A stretch of DNA of 64,000 nucleotides from an uncultured bacterium. GTDB lineage: Bacteria; Bacillota; Clostridia; Oscillospirales; Oscillospiraceae. Position 1 is the first letter of the stretch. Every line of letters begins with the position of its first letter. The notes under the pieces are model-generated. The model saw only the letters and a program-made list of their open reading frames with translations, searched no databases and was not told where the DNA came from. The position numbers and the translations under genes are program-made. Positions 25,824-34,521 of the stretch are shown here, piece by piece. Location: the NCBI GenBank assembly GCA_949840775.1, contig CATKXO010000004.1:40826-104825 (forward strand). The letters are read 5' to 3'.

Positions 25824-25831
25824 ACGTGACC

Positions 25832-25867
25832 AAAAATGGGGCGCAGCGTGGTCTGCACCCCATTTTT
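25832..25867 (+). terminator. Terminator of cobalamin uptake unit
   Basis: AAAAATGGGG / CCCCATTTTT hairpin ending in a T-run. Confidence 0.85.
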
Positions 25868-25943
25868 TCAGGAAGAAATCGTCAAAAACTACAACTTAAG
25901 GAAAAAGTTGAAAAATATTTTAAAGAAAATAACGGATATCCTC

Positions 25944-25972
25944 TTGACAAACCGGCAGGATGGGTTTACAAT
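25944..25972 (+). promoter_or_regulatory. Promoter of small-ORF transcript
   Basis: TTGACA-N17-TACAAT. Just downstream is a 5' hairpin, CAGCGGGGCACTG with CAGTCTGCCGCTG (about 25980-26016, with mismatches). Confidence 0.75.
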
Positions 25973-26238
25973 AACGACATCAGCGGGGCACTGTATCCGT
26001 TAACAGTCTGCCGCTGACACAACGATTTTGCCGGAAAAGAGGTGGGCACAGATGCGACAGCGTTATGTAACCCAGGGAGCTCTCTTACTCTGCAAGCGAT
26101 TGGGGCATACTGTGCGCGTCTCTGCGGCCTGATGGGCCGTACCTCAGCGGTTACACAGCATTACCTCCATCGTTTGCATGGCAGACGGTGGTATTTTTAT
26201 ACCCATTTTTCAGCAGTAACAGAAAGGAGATGACAGTT

Positions 26239-26367
26239 ATGACAATGCCTAAGCGTGAGGTCAACACTATTTGGTCCAAGGTCCGCAGTGATGTGGATGT
26301 TGACGACCTGATCTTCAACTATGAAGCTTATCATACCGATGAGGATGACACTTGCAGCGACCGTTGA
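26239..26367 (+). CDS. 42-residue acidic small protein
   Basis: Begins MTMPKREVNTIWSKVRSDVD and ends EDDTCSDR, a strongly acidic peptide with a single Cys. AGAAAGGAG lies 10 nt before the ATG. The gene has a dedicated promoter (25944-25972), a roughly 260-nt leader and a strong terminator (26408-26437). Not SCIFF- or mycofactocin-like, and no maturase is adjacent. Function unknown. Confidence 0.6.
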   Translation: MTMPKREVNTIWSKVRSDVDVDDLIFNYEAYHTDEDDTCSDR

Positions 26368-26407
26368 GGGCCGCTTGTGACCAGCGGAAGGCTGACTGAG
26401 AGGGGAA

Positions 26408-26437
26408 AACACCGCGGCAGGGTCCGCGGTGTTTTTT
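26408..26437 (+). terminator. Terminator of small-ORF transcript
   Basis: AACACCGCGG / CCGCGGTGTT stem with a seven-T tail. Confidence 0.9.
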
Positions 26438-26485
26438 TGCACAAGAAAGCGCAGAAAAAAGGCCAGAATATTCCGCTGGAGGGAC

Positions 26486-26514
26486 TTGCTTTCTTGAAGG
26501 TTTTATACTAAAAT
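26486..26514 (+). promoter_or_regulatory. Promoter of oxaloacetate decarboxylase-type gene
   Basis: TTGCTT-N17-TAAAAT, about 90 bp before the start codon. Confidence 0.55.
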
Positions 26515-26602
26515 AAATGGCAAGCGACTAAAACGTCCGCCCTCAGGGGCAAATTACCCCCGACAGTTTGCGACCGGGAGCAATATGGAGGTTAAAAACA
26601 TT

Positions 26603-28585
26603 ATGAGCAAGACCAGAAAAGTAGGCTTTACCGAAACCGTCCTGCGCGACGCCAACCAGTCCCTTATCGCCACCCGCCTGCCCTACAGTAAGTTCGAGCC
26701 CATCCTGGAGACCATGGACAAGGCCGGCTACTACTCCGCCGAGGTGTGGGGCGGCGCCACCTTCGATGTCTGCCTGCGCTATCTCCAGGAGGACCCCTGG
26801 GAGCGGCTGCGGAAAATCCGGGCCAAGATGCCCAACACCAAGCTCCAGATGCTGCTCCGGGGCCAGAACATCCTGGGCTATAAGCACTACCCCGACGACG
26901 TGGTGCGCAAGTTCGTGGAGCACTCCGTGAAGAACGGCATCGATATCATCCGCATCTTCGACGCCCTGAATGACGCCCGCAACTTGGAGGTTGCCATCGA
27001 CGAGACCGTCAAGCAGGGAGCCCACGCCTCGGGCACCATCTGCTTCACCACCAGCCCGGTCCACACCCTGGAGAAGAACGTCCAGATGGTGAAGGACCTG
27101 CAAAAGATGGGCGTCAAGTCCATCTGCATCAAGGACATGGCCGGCATCATGGGTCCCAAGGAGTCCTACGACTTGGTGTCCGCCATCAAGGACGCCGTTC
27201 CCGAGCTGCCCGTGGTTATCCACACCCACTGCACCACCGGCCTGGCCTTCATGACCTGCCTGAAGGGCGTTGAGGCGGGCGCCGATGTCATCGACACCGC
27301 CATCTCCCCCATGTCCGGCGGCACCGCACAGCCCGCCACCGAGACCCTGGCCTACGCCCTGCGGTCCTTCGGCTATGAGGTGGACCTGGACGACAAGGTG
27401 CTTATCGAAATGGCCGACTTCTTCAAGGGCGTTCGGGCCGACTTCATCAAGGACGGCACCCTGGACCCCATCTCCATGGCTACCGACACCCAGTGCCTGA
27501 ACTACCAGATTCCCGGTGGGATGCTGTCCAACCTGATCTCCCAGCTGAAGATGATGAACGCCATCGACAAGCTGGACCAGGCCCTGGCCGAGACCCCCAA
27601 GGTCCGGGCCGACCTGGGCTATCCCCCCCTGGTTACCCCCACCAGCCAGATGGTGGGCTCCCAGGCTGTGCAGAACGTGCTGGCCGGCGAGCGGTACAAG
27701 GTGGTGGGCAAGGAGATCAAGGCCTACTGCCGGGGCGAGTACGGCCGTACTCCCGCCCCCATCGACCCCGATATCCAGAAGAAGATTTTGGGCAACACCC
27801 CCGTGGTGGAGGGCCGCTTTGCCGACTCCCTGGCCCCCGAGTTTGAGAAGACCAAGAAGGAGCTGGGCGCCACCGCCAAGAGCGACGAGGACGTGCTGAG
27901 CTATATTGCGTTCCCCCAGGTGGCCATGGCCTTCTTCAAGGACCGGGAGGCCGGCTTCCCCAAGAAGGAGGAGCCCAAGAAGGATGCCGCTGCTCCGGCG
28001 GCGCCCAAGGCGTCCGACCTGCCCCCGATGCCCGCCTGGCAGGGCCATGTCTACTACGCCAACGTGCCCGCCTCCGTGTCCAACGGGGTAACCGCCCGGC
28101 CCATCCAGCCCTTTGCCGCCAGCTATCAGCCCCCCCACCTGGTGCTGGCCCCCAAGGACACCTGCCCCGGTACCTATACCATCACCATCGACGGCAAGCC
28201 TTATCAGATCTCGGTAGCCGCTGCTGACGGCCCCGCCCCCGCCGCTGCCGCACCTGTGGCCGCCGCCCCGGCTCCCGCTGTTCCTGTAGCTGCCCCTGCG
28301 GCTCCCGCGCCCGCCCCGGCCCCTGCGCCTGTCCCCGCCGCCGCGCCTGCGCCCGCTGCCCCCGCTGCCGGTGAGACCCCCGTCCCCAGCCCCATGCCCG
28401 GCAATGTGTTTAAGGTGGAGTGCAAGCCCGGCCAGGCCGTGAAGGCCGGCGATGTGCTGGTGATTCTGGAGGCCATGAAGATGGAGATTGAAGTGACCGC
28501 CCCCGTGGACGGCACCGTCAAGTCCGTGGCCGCCGCTGTGGGCACCGCCGTCAATACCGACGACCTGCTGGTGACCCTGGGTTAA
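26603..28585 (+). CDS. Oxaloacetate decarboxylase alpha subunit / pyruvate carboxylase subunit B-type protein
   Basis: A 660-residue biotin-dependent carboxyltransferase. The N-terminal HMGL-like TIM barrel begins TETVLRDANQSLIATRL and includes IKDMAGIMGPKESYDLV with the metal-site HTHCTTG. The central PYC/OadA domain includes DTQCLNYQIPGGMLSNL. An Ala/Pro-rich linker of about 60 residues precedes the biotinyl domain with EAMKMEIEV (biotin on Lys). ATG at 26603 follows GGAGG; an upstream ATG at 26585 lacks a Shine-Dalgarno. No beta subunit is adjacent, so the sodium-pump role cannot be confirmed. Confidence 0.92.
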   Translation: MSKTRKVGFTETVLRDANQSLIATRLPYSKFEPILETMDKAGYYSAEVWGGATFDVCLRYLQEDPWERLRKIRAKMPNTKLQMLLRGQNILGYKHYPDDVVRKFVEHSVKNGIDIIRIFDALNDARNLEVAIDETVKQGAHASGTICFTTSPVHTLEKNVQMVKDLQKMGVKSICIKDMAGIMGPKESYDLVSAIKDAVPELPVVIHTHCTTGLAFMTCLKGVEAGADVIDTAISPMSGGTAQPATETLAYALRSFGYEVDLDDKVLIEMADFFKGVRADFIKDGTLDPISMATDTQCLNYQIPGGMLSNLISQLKMMNAIDKLDQALAETPKVRADLGYPPLVTPTSQMVGSQAVQNVLAGERYKVVGKEIKAYCRGEYGRTPAPIDPDIQKKILGNTPVVEGRFADSLAPEFEKTKKELGATAKSDEDVLSYIAFPQVAMAFFKDREAGFPKKEEPKKDAAAPAAPKASDLPPMPAWQGHVYYANVPASVSNGVTARPIQPFAASYQPPHLVLAPKDTCPGTYTITIDGKPYQISVAAADGPAPAAAAPVAAAPAPAVPVAAPAAPAPAPAPAPVPAAAPAPAAPAAGETPVPSPMPGNVFKVECKPGQAVKAGDVLVILEAMKMEIEVTAPVDGTVKSVAAAVGTAVNTDDLLVTLG

Positions 28586-28600
28586 CCCTTGAATAGATTC

Positions 28601-28630
28601 AAGTCCCCGGTGAAAACCGGGGACTTATTT
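28601..28630 (+). terminator. Terminator after decarboxylase gene
   Basis: AAGTCCCCGG / CCGGGGACTT stem followed by ATTTTG. Confidence 0.85.
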
Positions 28631-28641
28631 TGTGTTTGGGA

Positions 28642-28670
28642 TTGTTTTTCGTCACAACAGCGTGTATAAT
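28642..28670 (+). promoter_or_regulatory. Promoter of Lrp-aminotransferase operon
   Basis: TTGTTT-N17-TATAAT, 41 bp before the Lrp start. Confidence 0.75.
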
Positions 28671-28711
28671 GTAAACTAGCAAGATGTTGACCGCACATAA
28701 GGAGGAATATT

Positions 28712-29191
28712 ATGGAAAAGCTGCTGGAGCTGCTGGAGCAGGACTGTACCATGCCGGTATCGGCGCTGGCCGCCGCTGCGGGGGTCCCGGAGGACGAGGC
28801 CAAAGCCGCCATTAAAAGATATGAGGATGACCGGACCATTCTGGGCTACCAGGCCATCATCGACTGGGACCGGGTGCGCAAGGAAAATGTGACCGCCCTC
28901 ATTGAGGTCAACGTCACCCCCCAGTCCATCGACGGCTTCGACCGCATCGCCGAGCGCATCTACCAGTACGACGAGGTGGAGAGCATGTACCTGATGAGCG
29001 GCTCCTTTGACCTGACCGTCATCATCTCGGGCCGCACCCTGCGGGAGGTGGCCCAGTTTGTGGGCGAGCGGCTGGCCCCCATCCAGGGTGTCACCGGTAC
29101 GGCCACCCACTTTATCCTGAAAAAATACAAAGAAAAGCATCTGGTGTTCCGTCCCCAGGACCCGGAGGAAAGGGAGTATATCTTCGTATGA
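28712..29191 (+). CDS. Lrp/AsnC family transcriptional regulator
   Basis: A 159-residue regulator. A short N-terminal winged helix (MPVSALAAAAGVPEDEAKAA, residues 14-33) precedes an ALYDAB/RAM effector domain (NVTALIEVNV, then VESMYLMSGSFDLTVIISG). Such proteins sense amino acids and form octamers or dimers. It overlaps the aminotransferase gene by 4 nt (ATGA), suggesting it regulates, or responds to a product of, amino-acid transamination. Confidence 0.92.
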   Translation: MEKLLELLEQDCTMPVSALAAAAGVPEDEAKAAIKRYEDDRTILGYQAIIDWDRVRKENVTALIEVNVTPQSIDGFDRIAERIYQYDEVESMYLMSGSFDLTVIISGRTLREVAQFVGERLAPIQGVTGTATHFILKKYKEKHLVFRPQDPEEREYIFV

Positions 29192-30375
29192 ATTACGACA
29201 GCATCCTCAACCAAAAGATTCAAAACATCAAGCCCTCCGGGATCCGGAAGTTCTTTGACATCCTGGAGGAGATGACCGACGCCATCTCTCTGGGAATCGG
29301 CGAACCCGACTTTGTCACCCCCTGGCACATCCGGGACGCGGGCATCTATTCCCTGGAGCGGGGCCACACCAAGTACACCTCCAACGCCGGCATGCTCCAG
29401 CTGCGGCGGGAGATTTCCGCCTACCTCAACCGCCGCTTTGACCTGCAATACGACTATGCCGGAGAGATTCTGGTCACGGTTGGCGGCAGCGAGGCCATCG
29501 ACCTGGCCCTGCGGGTGCTGGTCAATCCGGGGGACGAGGTCATCGTCCCCACCCCCTCTTTCGTGTGCTACGGGCCCCTGGCCGAGATGGCGGGAGGCGT
29601 GCCAAAGTACCTGGAGCTGAAAGCGGAGAACCAGTTCCGCCTCACCCCTGAGGAGCTGAAGGCGGCCATTACCGACAAGACCAAGGTGCTGGTGCTGCCC
29701 TTCCCCTCCAACCCCACTGGGGGAACCATGGACCGCAAGGACCTGGAGGCCATTGCCCAGGTGCTGAAGGGCACCGATATTATGGTCCTCTCCGACGAGA
29801 TCTACGCCGAACTGACCTACGGCCGGCGCCACGTCTCCCCGGCTAATCTCACCGATCTCTATGACCGTACCATCGTGGTCAATGGCTTCTCCAAGAGCCA
29901 CGCCATGACGGGCTGGCGGATGGGCTATGTCTGTGCCCCCAAGCCCATCATCGGGGCCATGACCAAGCTGCACCAGTTCGGCATCATGTCCGCCCCCACC
30001 ACCAGCCAGTACGCCGCCGTGGAGGCCATGCGCAGCGGGGACGGGGATATCGAGCACATGCGGGAGGAGTACGACTGCCGCCGGCGGTATCTGGTGGAGA
30101 ACCTGAACCGCATCGGCCTGAGCTGCTTTGAGCCCAAGGGGGCCTTCTATGTGTTTCCGGATATCCGCTCCACCGGGCTGAGCAGCGAGGAGTTCTGCGA
30201 GCGGTTCCTGCTGGAGGAGAAGGTGGCCGTGATCCCCGGCTCCGCCTTCGGACCGGGGGGCGAGGGCTTTGTCCGGGCTTGCTACGCCGCCTCCATGAAG
30301 GACATCGCCGAGGCAGTGGCCCGGATGGACAATTTCCTCACCAATTTGAGAAGAAAACAGGGGAGAGAGGGGTAA
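29188..30375 (+). CDS. PLP-dependent aminotransferase, class I/II
   Basis: A 395-residue fold-type I aminotransferase. The N-terminal region has SLGIGEPDFVTP; the aromatic and Asn ligands appear in PSNPTGG and LSDEIYAELTY; the PLP Lys is in NGFSKSHAMTGWRMGY; a substrate-binding Arg is in GEGFVRACYA. It resembles the PatA/aromatic or aspartate aminotransferase group of Firmicutes. The substrate is not fixed by sequence. Coupled to the Lrp gene by an ATGA overlap. Confidence 0.93.
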   Translation: MNYDSILNQKIQNIKPSGIRKFFDILEEMTDAISLGIGEPDFVTPWHIRDAGIYSLERGHTKYTSNAGMLQLRREISAYLNRRFDLQYDYAGEILVTVGGSEAIDLALRVLVNPGDEVIVPTPSFVCYGPLAEMAGGVPKYLELKAENQFRLTPEELKAAITDKTKVLVLPFPSNPTGGTMDRKDLEAIAQVLKGTDIMVLSDEIYAELTYGRRHVSPANLTDLYDRTIVVNGFSKSHAMTGWRMGYVCAPKPIIGAMTKLHQFGIMSAPTTSQYAAVEAMRSGDGDIEHMREEYDCRRRYLVENLNRIGLSCFEPKGAFYVFPDIRSTGLSSEEFCERFLLEEKVAVIPGSAFGPGGEGFVRACYAASMKDIAEAVARMDNFLTNLRRKQGREG

Positions 30376-30387
30376 ATACCCCCATAT

Positions 30388-30460
30388 GTGGGACCCGCCC
30401 CCCTGGGCGGGTCATCAAAAGGAACCATAGAAATGGTCCGCCGAGGGCGGCGGGCCCCAC
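30388..30460. repeat. GTAGGGGC-type inverted repeat (GTGGGACC variant)
   Basis: GTGGGACCCGCC ... GGCGGGCCCCAC halves around CAAAAGGAACCATAGAAAT. It sits between the aminotransferase and thrH-like genes. Confidence 0.75.
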
Positions 30461-30477
30461 AGAAAGGATAGAGCGTT

Positions 30478-31080
30478 ATGAACATTGTGTGTTTGGATAT
30501 GGAGGGTGTCCTGGTCCCCGAAATCTGGATCGCCTTTTCCGAGGCCAGCGGCATCCCAGAGCTGCGGCGTACCACCCGTGACGAGCCCGACTACGACAAG
30601 CTGATGACCTGGCGGCTGGGCATCCTCAAGGAGCATGGGCTGGGACTGCGGGAGATTCAGGATACCATCGCCAAAATCGACCCCCTGCCCGGAGCCAAAG
30701 CGTTTTTAGACAAGCTGAGGGCCGAGACCCAGGTGGTCATCCTCAGCGACACCTTTGAGCAGTTCGCCAAGCCCCTGATGGAGAAGCTGAACTGGCCCAC
30801 CATCTTCTGCAACACCCTGGAGGTGGGGGAGAACGGGGCCATCACCGGGTACAGGATGCGGTGCGAGAAGTCCAAGCTGACCACGGTGAGGGCGCTTCAG
30901 TCCATGGGCTACGACACCATTGCCGCCGGAGACAGCTTTAACGACTTGGCCATGATCCAGGCCAGCAAAGCGGGGTTCCTGTTTAAGTCTACCGATGCCA
31001 TCAAGGCCGCCCACCCCGAGCTGCCCGCCTTTGAGGAGTTCGACGGCCTGCTGGCCGCCATTGAGCGTGCGCTGGACTGA
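30478..31080 (+). CDS. ThrH-type phosphoserine phosphatase / homoserine phosphotransferase
   Basis: A 200-residue HAD-superfamily enzyme. HAD motif I is CLDMEGVLVPEIW, motif II VILSDTF, motif III Lys in RCEKSKLTTV, motif IV AGDSFNDLAMI. ThrH proteins dephosphorylate phosphoserine and can move phosphate to homoserine. The DMEGVLVPEIW signature distinguishes it from ordinary SerB. Nearby aminotransferase and DUF1015 genes fit a serine/threonine pathway. Confidence 0.9.
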   Translation: MNIVCLDMEGVLVPEIWIAFSEASGIPELRRTTRDEPDYDKLMTWRLGILKEHGLGLREIQDTIAKIDPLPGAKAFLDKLRAETQVVILSDTFEQFAKPLMEKLNWPTIFCNTLEVGENGAITGYRMRCEKSKLTTVRALQSMGYDTIAAGDSFNDLAMIQASKAGFLFKSTDAIKAAHPELPAFEEFDGLLAAIERALD

Positions 31081-31097
31081 GAGAAAGGAGCTTGGCA

Positions 31098-31325
31098 ATG
31101 TTCTGGACCGTACTGCTGCTGATTGTCTGCTTTTCCGCTGTCGCCTCCATATTCTTTTGGATGCTTGCGATGCTGATCGGGGAGTGGGCCCTTGTTGTGG
31201 CTGGCGTTCTGCTGCTGGCGGGCGCCATTACGACGCTGGTTTCGGCCTATCAGAAGATTACGGCCCGGCTGGACAGTGTGGAGCAGAAGCTGGACCAGAT
31301 GTTAGAGCAAAAAGAAGATGTGTAG
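31098..31325 (+). CDS. Small membrane protein with C-terminal coiled coil
   Basis: A 75-residue protein with two TM helices (about 3-24 and 29-48) and a C-terminal amphipathic coil (KITARLDSVEQKLDQMLEQK). ATG at 31098 follows AAAGGAG at 7 nt. It lies 17 bp after the thrH-like gene. The TM-coil layout suggests an oligomerising or scaffold protein. Function unknown. Confidence 0.65.
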   Translation: MFWTVLLLIVCFSAVASIFFWMLAMLIGEWALVVAGVLLLAGAITTLVSAYQKITARLDSVEQKLDQMLEQKEDV

Positions 31326-31412
31326 GGGGCGGCGCCCTCGCCGCCCCGCCGCAACATGGGCACCCCTGCTGCCCCGCCGTGACAACGGGCCGCCGAGGGC
31401 GGCGGCCCCTAC
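31322..31412. repeat. GTAGGGGC-type inverted-repeat doublet
   Basis: GTAGGGGGCGGCGCCC at the left and GGGCGGCGGCCCCTAC at the right, with about 35 bp between the inner hairpins. The left end overlaps the stop codon of the upstream gene. Confidence 0.75.
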
Positions 31413-31430
31413 AAAAAACAGGTGAGAGAG

Positions 31431-32702
31431 ATGAACGATATGTGTAAGGACCTGCCCTTCAAGCCGGCCGACATTTTACTGCCACGGGACTGCGACATGT
31501 CCCTGTGGTCGGTGATTGCCTGCGACCAGTACACCTCCCGGCCGGAGTACTGGCAGCGGGTGGAGGAGCGGGTAGGCCGGGCCCCCTCCACGCTGCGGCT
31601 GATTCTGCCCGAGAGCTGCCTGGAGGGCCCCAGCGTGGAGACGGACATCATGGAGGTCAACAACACCATGAGCCGCTACCTGCGGGAGGGCCGCTTTCAG
31701 GAGTACCCGGAGGCCCTGATCTATGTGGAGCGCACCCTGGACAACGGCAGGGTCCGCCGGGGGCTCGTGGGCGCGGTGGACCTGGAGGCCTACGACTACG
31801 AGCCGGGAAGCGCCTCCCCGGTCCGGGCCACCGAGGGGACTGTCATGTCCCGCATCCCGCCCCGGGTGGCGGTGCGGAAGAACGCCCCTATCGAGCTGCC
31901 CCACGCCATGCTGCTGGTGGATGACCCCCACCGCATGATGATCGAGCCCCTGTCTGCCCGGACAGGGGAGATGGAAAAGCTCTACGACTTTGAGCTGATG
32001 GAGCGCGGGGGCCATATCAGGGGCTGGCTGCTGACGGAGGAGCTGAAAGTCCAGACGCTCCAGGCGCTGAACACCTGGAAGGACCGGGCGGAGCAGGACC
32101 TGGACGGTCTGCTGTTCGCCGTGGGGGACGGCAACCACTCTCTGGCCACCGCCAAGGAGTGCTGGGAGCGCCGCAAGGGGATGGTTCCCCAGGACAGGTG
32201 GGACGCTGAGCCCGCCCGCTATGCCCTGTGCGAGCTGGTCAACCTCCACGACGATTCCCTGGAGTTTGAGCCCATCCACCGGGTGGTCTTCGGCGTGCGG
32301 CCGGAGGAGCTGCTGGATGCCCTGATGGATTACTACCCCTCCGCCGTCCAGGGCCGGGGGGAGGGGCATGTCATCCCCTTTGTCATCAACCGGTGGAGCC
32401 GGGGGGAGATCACGGTCACCCAGCCCCAATGCCAGCTGGCGGTGGGCACTCTCCAGGGCTTTTTGGACAGCTACATAGCCGCCCGCCCCAGGGCCCGGAT
32501 AGACTACATCCACGGGGAGGATGAGGCCCGGAAGCTGGCCGGGGAGCGGGAGGACGCGGTGGCCTTTCTGATGCCCGCCATGGACAAGTCCCAGCTGTTC
32601 CCCACAGTGGTCCATGACGGGGTGCTGCCCCGGAAGACTTTCTCTATGGGGGAGGCCCACGACAAGCGGTTCTACCTGGAGGCCCGGAAAATCAGGAAAT
32701 AA
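31431..32702 (+). CDS. DUF1015 family protein
   Basis: A 423-residue protein of the DUF1015 family, which recurs beside serine biosynthesis genes in Firmicutes and has no settled function. The conserved VGDGNHSLATAKECWE core is present at about residue 240, with FELMERGGHIRGWLL upstream. ATG at 31431 is preferred over a GTG three codons earlier because of AGGTGAGAG. It is followed by a solo repeat half and ispE. A role near the thrH-like gene is inference. Confidence 0.88.
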   Translation: MNDMCKDLPFKPADILLPRDCDMSLWSVIACDQYTSRPEYWQRVEERVGRAPSTLRLILPESCLEGPSVETDIMEVNNTMSRYLREGRFQEYPEALIYVERTLDNGRVRRGLVGAVDLEAYDYEPGSASPVRATEGTVMSRIPPRVAVRKNAPIELPHAMLLVDDPHRMMIEPLSARTGEMEKLYDFELMERGGHIRGWLLTEELKVQTLQALNTWKDRAEQDLDGLLFAVGDGNHSLATAKECWERRKGMVPQDRWDAEPARYALCELVNLHDDSLEFEPIHRVVFGVRPEELLDALMDYYPSAVQGRGEGHVIPFVINRWSRGEITVTQPQCQLAVGTLQGFLDSYIAARPRARIDYIHGEDEARKLAGEREDAVAFLMPAMDKSQLFPTVVHDGVLPRKTFSMGEAHDKRFYLEARKIRK

Positions 32703-32703
32703 T

Positions 32704-32730
32704 GTGGGACCCTCCCCCCTGGGCGGGTCG
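32704..32730 (+). repeat. Solo half of the GTGGGACC-type repeat
   Basis: GTGGGACCCTCCCCCC with GGGCGGGTCG, a single half-element without partner between the DUF1015 gene and ispE. Confidence 0.55.
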
Positions 32731-32752
32731 TTCCAAAGAGGAGGGAGCTGTC

Positions 32753-33607
32753 ATGGAGGTACAGGCCCGCGCAAAGCTGAATCTGACCCTGGATGTGCTG
32801 GGCAGACGGCCCGACGGCTACCACGACATGCGGATGATTATGCAGTCCATCGAGCTGGCCGATATCCTCAGCCTGTCGTATAACGATACCGGGGAGCTGC
32901 GGGTGCGCACCAATCTCCACTTTCTGCCCAACAACGAGAAGAATCTGGCCGCCCAGGCCGCTCTGCGCTGGTGGGAAGCCAGGGGGGAGTCCCCTCGGGG
33001 GTTGGACATCGCCATTGAGAAGCGCATCCCCGTCTGCGCCGGCATGGCGGGGGGGAGCAGCGACGCCGCCGCCGTCCTCCGGGCGATGAACCGGATGGAG
33101 GAGGCGGGCCTGTCCCCGGAGGCGGTGGCTGAAATCGGGGAGCGGGTGGGCTCCGACGTGCCCTACTGCGTCATCGGCGGCACCGCCCTGGCCGAGGGGC
33201 GGGGCGAGGTCCTCACCGCCCTGCCACCCCTGCCCAGGTGCTGGGTGGTGCTGTGCAAACCGGAGTTTTCCATCTCCACCCCCGCCCTCTTCGCCAAAAT
33301 TGACAGCGTCCGCCTGCGCTGCCGCCCGGACACCCAGGGGGTGATCGCCGCCCTGGAGGCAGGAGACCTGGCCGGGGTGGCCCGGAGGATGTATAACGTC
33401 TTTGAGGATGCCCTGCCCGACCGGCAGCGGGCCCGAGTGAATGACATCAAAAATACCCTGATTCAGTGCGGGGCCCTAGGGGCCAGCATGAGCGGCACCG
33501 GTCCCACCGCCTTCGGCCTTTTTGACGATGAGGCCCTGGCCCAAGAGGCCCAGGAGCGGCTGACGGAGTTTGGAGGCGAGATATTCTGCGTTCAAACGCA
33601 GCAGTGA
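32753..33607 (+). CDS. ispE: 4-diphosphocytidyl-2-C-methyl-D-erythritol kinase
   Basis: Phosphorylates CDP-methylerythritol in the MEP isoprenoid pathway. The 284-residue GHMP kinase starts with ARAKLNLTLDVLGRRPDGYH, where K and N are catalytic. The ATP loop is PVCAGMAGGSSDAAAVLRAM and the C-terminal GHMP motif is GASMSGTGPTAFGLF. ATG at 32753 follows GAGGAGGGAG. The gene is full length. Confidence 0.96.
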   Translation: MEVQARAKLNLTLDVLGRRPDGYHDMRMIMQSIELADILSLSYNDTGELRVRTNLHFLPNNEKNLAAQAALRWWEARGESPRGLDIAIEKRIPVCAGMAGGSSDAAAVLRAMNRMEEAGLSPEAVAEIGERVGSDVPYCVIGGTALAEGRGEVLTALPPLPRCWVVLCKPEFSISTPALFAKIDSVRLRCRPDTQGVIAALEAGDLAGVARRMYNVFEDALPDRQRARVNDIKNTLIQCGALGASMSGTGPTAFGLFDDEALAQEAQERLTEFGGEIFCVQTQQ

Positions 33608-33636
33608 GATGGGAGCAAAAGGAGAACGCTTGTGTT

Positions 33637-34416
33637 ATGAAAAAGAAGGTCCTATTCCATATTTTAGAGTTGCTGTTGCTGATTGGTCTTAGCGGATTGG
33701 CTGTTTATACATTGCGGATGCATGAAATAGAGTTTAAGCGATGTGAATGGTGGTTTAGAAGAAACGGGAATGGAGTCCCGCCGCAGGCTGAGTGGGGAGC
33801 GGGGTTTTTACGCCGGTATGACGCGTATTATCTGGGAGATATCAAGGAAAAAGTTATATATTTAACCTTTGATGAGGGGTATAAAAACGAGAATGCTCAC
33901 AAAATATTGGACATACTGAAGGAAAACAATGTCCCTGCCGCTTTTTTTGTTACCGCTTCATTTCTGAAAAAAGCCCCGGAAATCACGGTCCGGATGGTAG
34001 AGGAGGGACATGTGGTTGGCAACCACACAGCGCACCATGCGGACATAACAGAGATTTCTAAGGAGGAACTGGCGCAGGAGCTGGCAGAATGCGAACAGTT
34101 ATTTCAAGAGGTTACCGGGCGGGAAATGGACCCGTTTTTTCGTCCCCCAGAGGGCGTGTATAATATCCATGCTTTGAAGGAAATAAAAGAGCTTGGGTAT
34201 AAAACAGTTTTTTGGAGCATGGCTTACAGGGACTGGGATGTTGACAATCAGCCAACCGAGCAGGAAGCCTACAGCCATATGCTGACATATTGTCATAGTG
34301 GCTGTATTCCACTTCTTCATGTGGTTTCGTCCACAAATACAAAAGTTTTAGACAGCGTAATCAAGGAATTAAAAGCGGAGGGCTATGAATTTAAGAGCCT
34401 CTATGACCTCCCCTGA
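33637..34416 (+). CDS. Polysaccharide deacetylase, PdaA-like (spore cortex)
   Basis: A 259-residue NodB-fold deacetylase with an N-terminal signal anchor (about residues 6-25). NodB motif 1 is YLTFDEGYKNENA, motif 2 NHTAHHAD (metal His ligands), motif 3 FFRPPEGVYN. The GYKNE and WFRRNGNGVPPQA contexts resemble PdaA, which makes muramic delta-lactam in spore cortex. The neighbouring spoIIR supports a sporulation role. The gene is less GC-rich than its neighbours. A hairpin terminator follows at 34468-34504. Confidence 0.85.
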   Translation: MKKKVLFHILELLLLIGLSGLAVYTLRMHEIEFKRCEWWFRRNGNGVPPQAEWGAGFLRRYDAYYLGDIKEKVIYLTFDEGYKNENAHKILDILKENNVPAAFFVTASFLKKAPEITVRMVEEGHVVGNHTAHHADITEISKEELAQELAECEQLFQEVTGREMDPFFRPPEGVYNIHALKEIKELGYKTVFWSMAYRDWDVDNQPTEQEAYSHMLTYCHSGCIPLLHVVSSTNTKVLDSVIKELKAEGYEFKSLYDLP

Positions 34417-34467
34417 GGAGATCGCGGTCCCTGTTTCCGGCGGAGATGTATAAGGTCCGCTTTTTTT

Positions 34468-34504
34468 GCCCATACTGTAAGAAAATTACAGTGTGGGCGT
34501 TTTT
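34468..34504 (+). terminator. Terminator/attenuator before spoIIR
   Basis: 13-bp stem GCCCATACTGTAA / TTACAGTGTGGGC and GTTTTT tail, only 17 nt before the spoIIR start. Transcription reading through from pdaA would be limited here. Confidence 0.8.
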
Positions 34505-34521
34505 CGTCCCAAGGAGGACAT

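Noticed and set aside
26042-26233. 63-codon GTG-start ORF and an in-frame-TGA reading in the small-transcript leader
   Set aside because: No conserved motif and no SECIS-like element seen. Treated as leader sequence, with only the 42-residue ORF annotated.
26239-26367. RiPP precursor such as SCIFF or mycofactocin
   Set aside because: Wrong Cys count and no C-terminal precursor signature; no maturase adjacent. The radical SAM gene at 49 kb is too far away and of another family.
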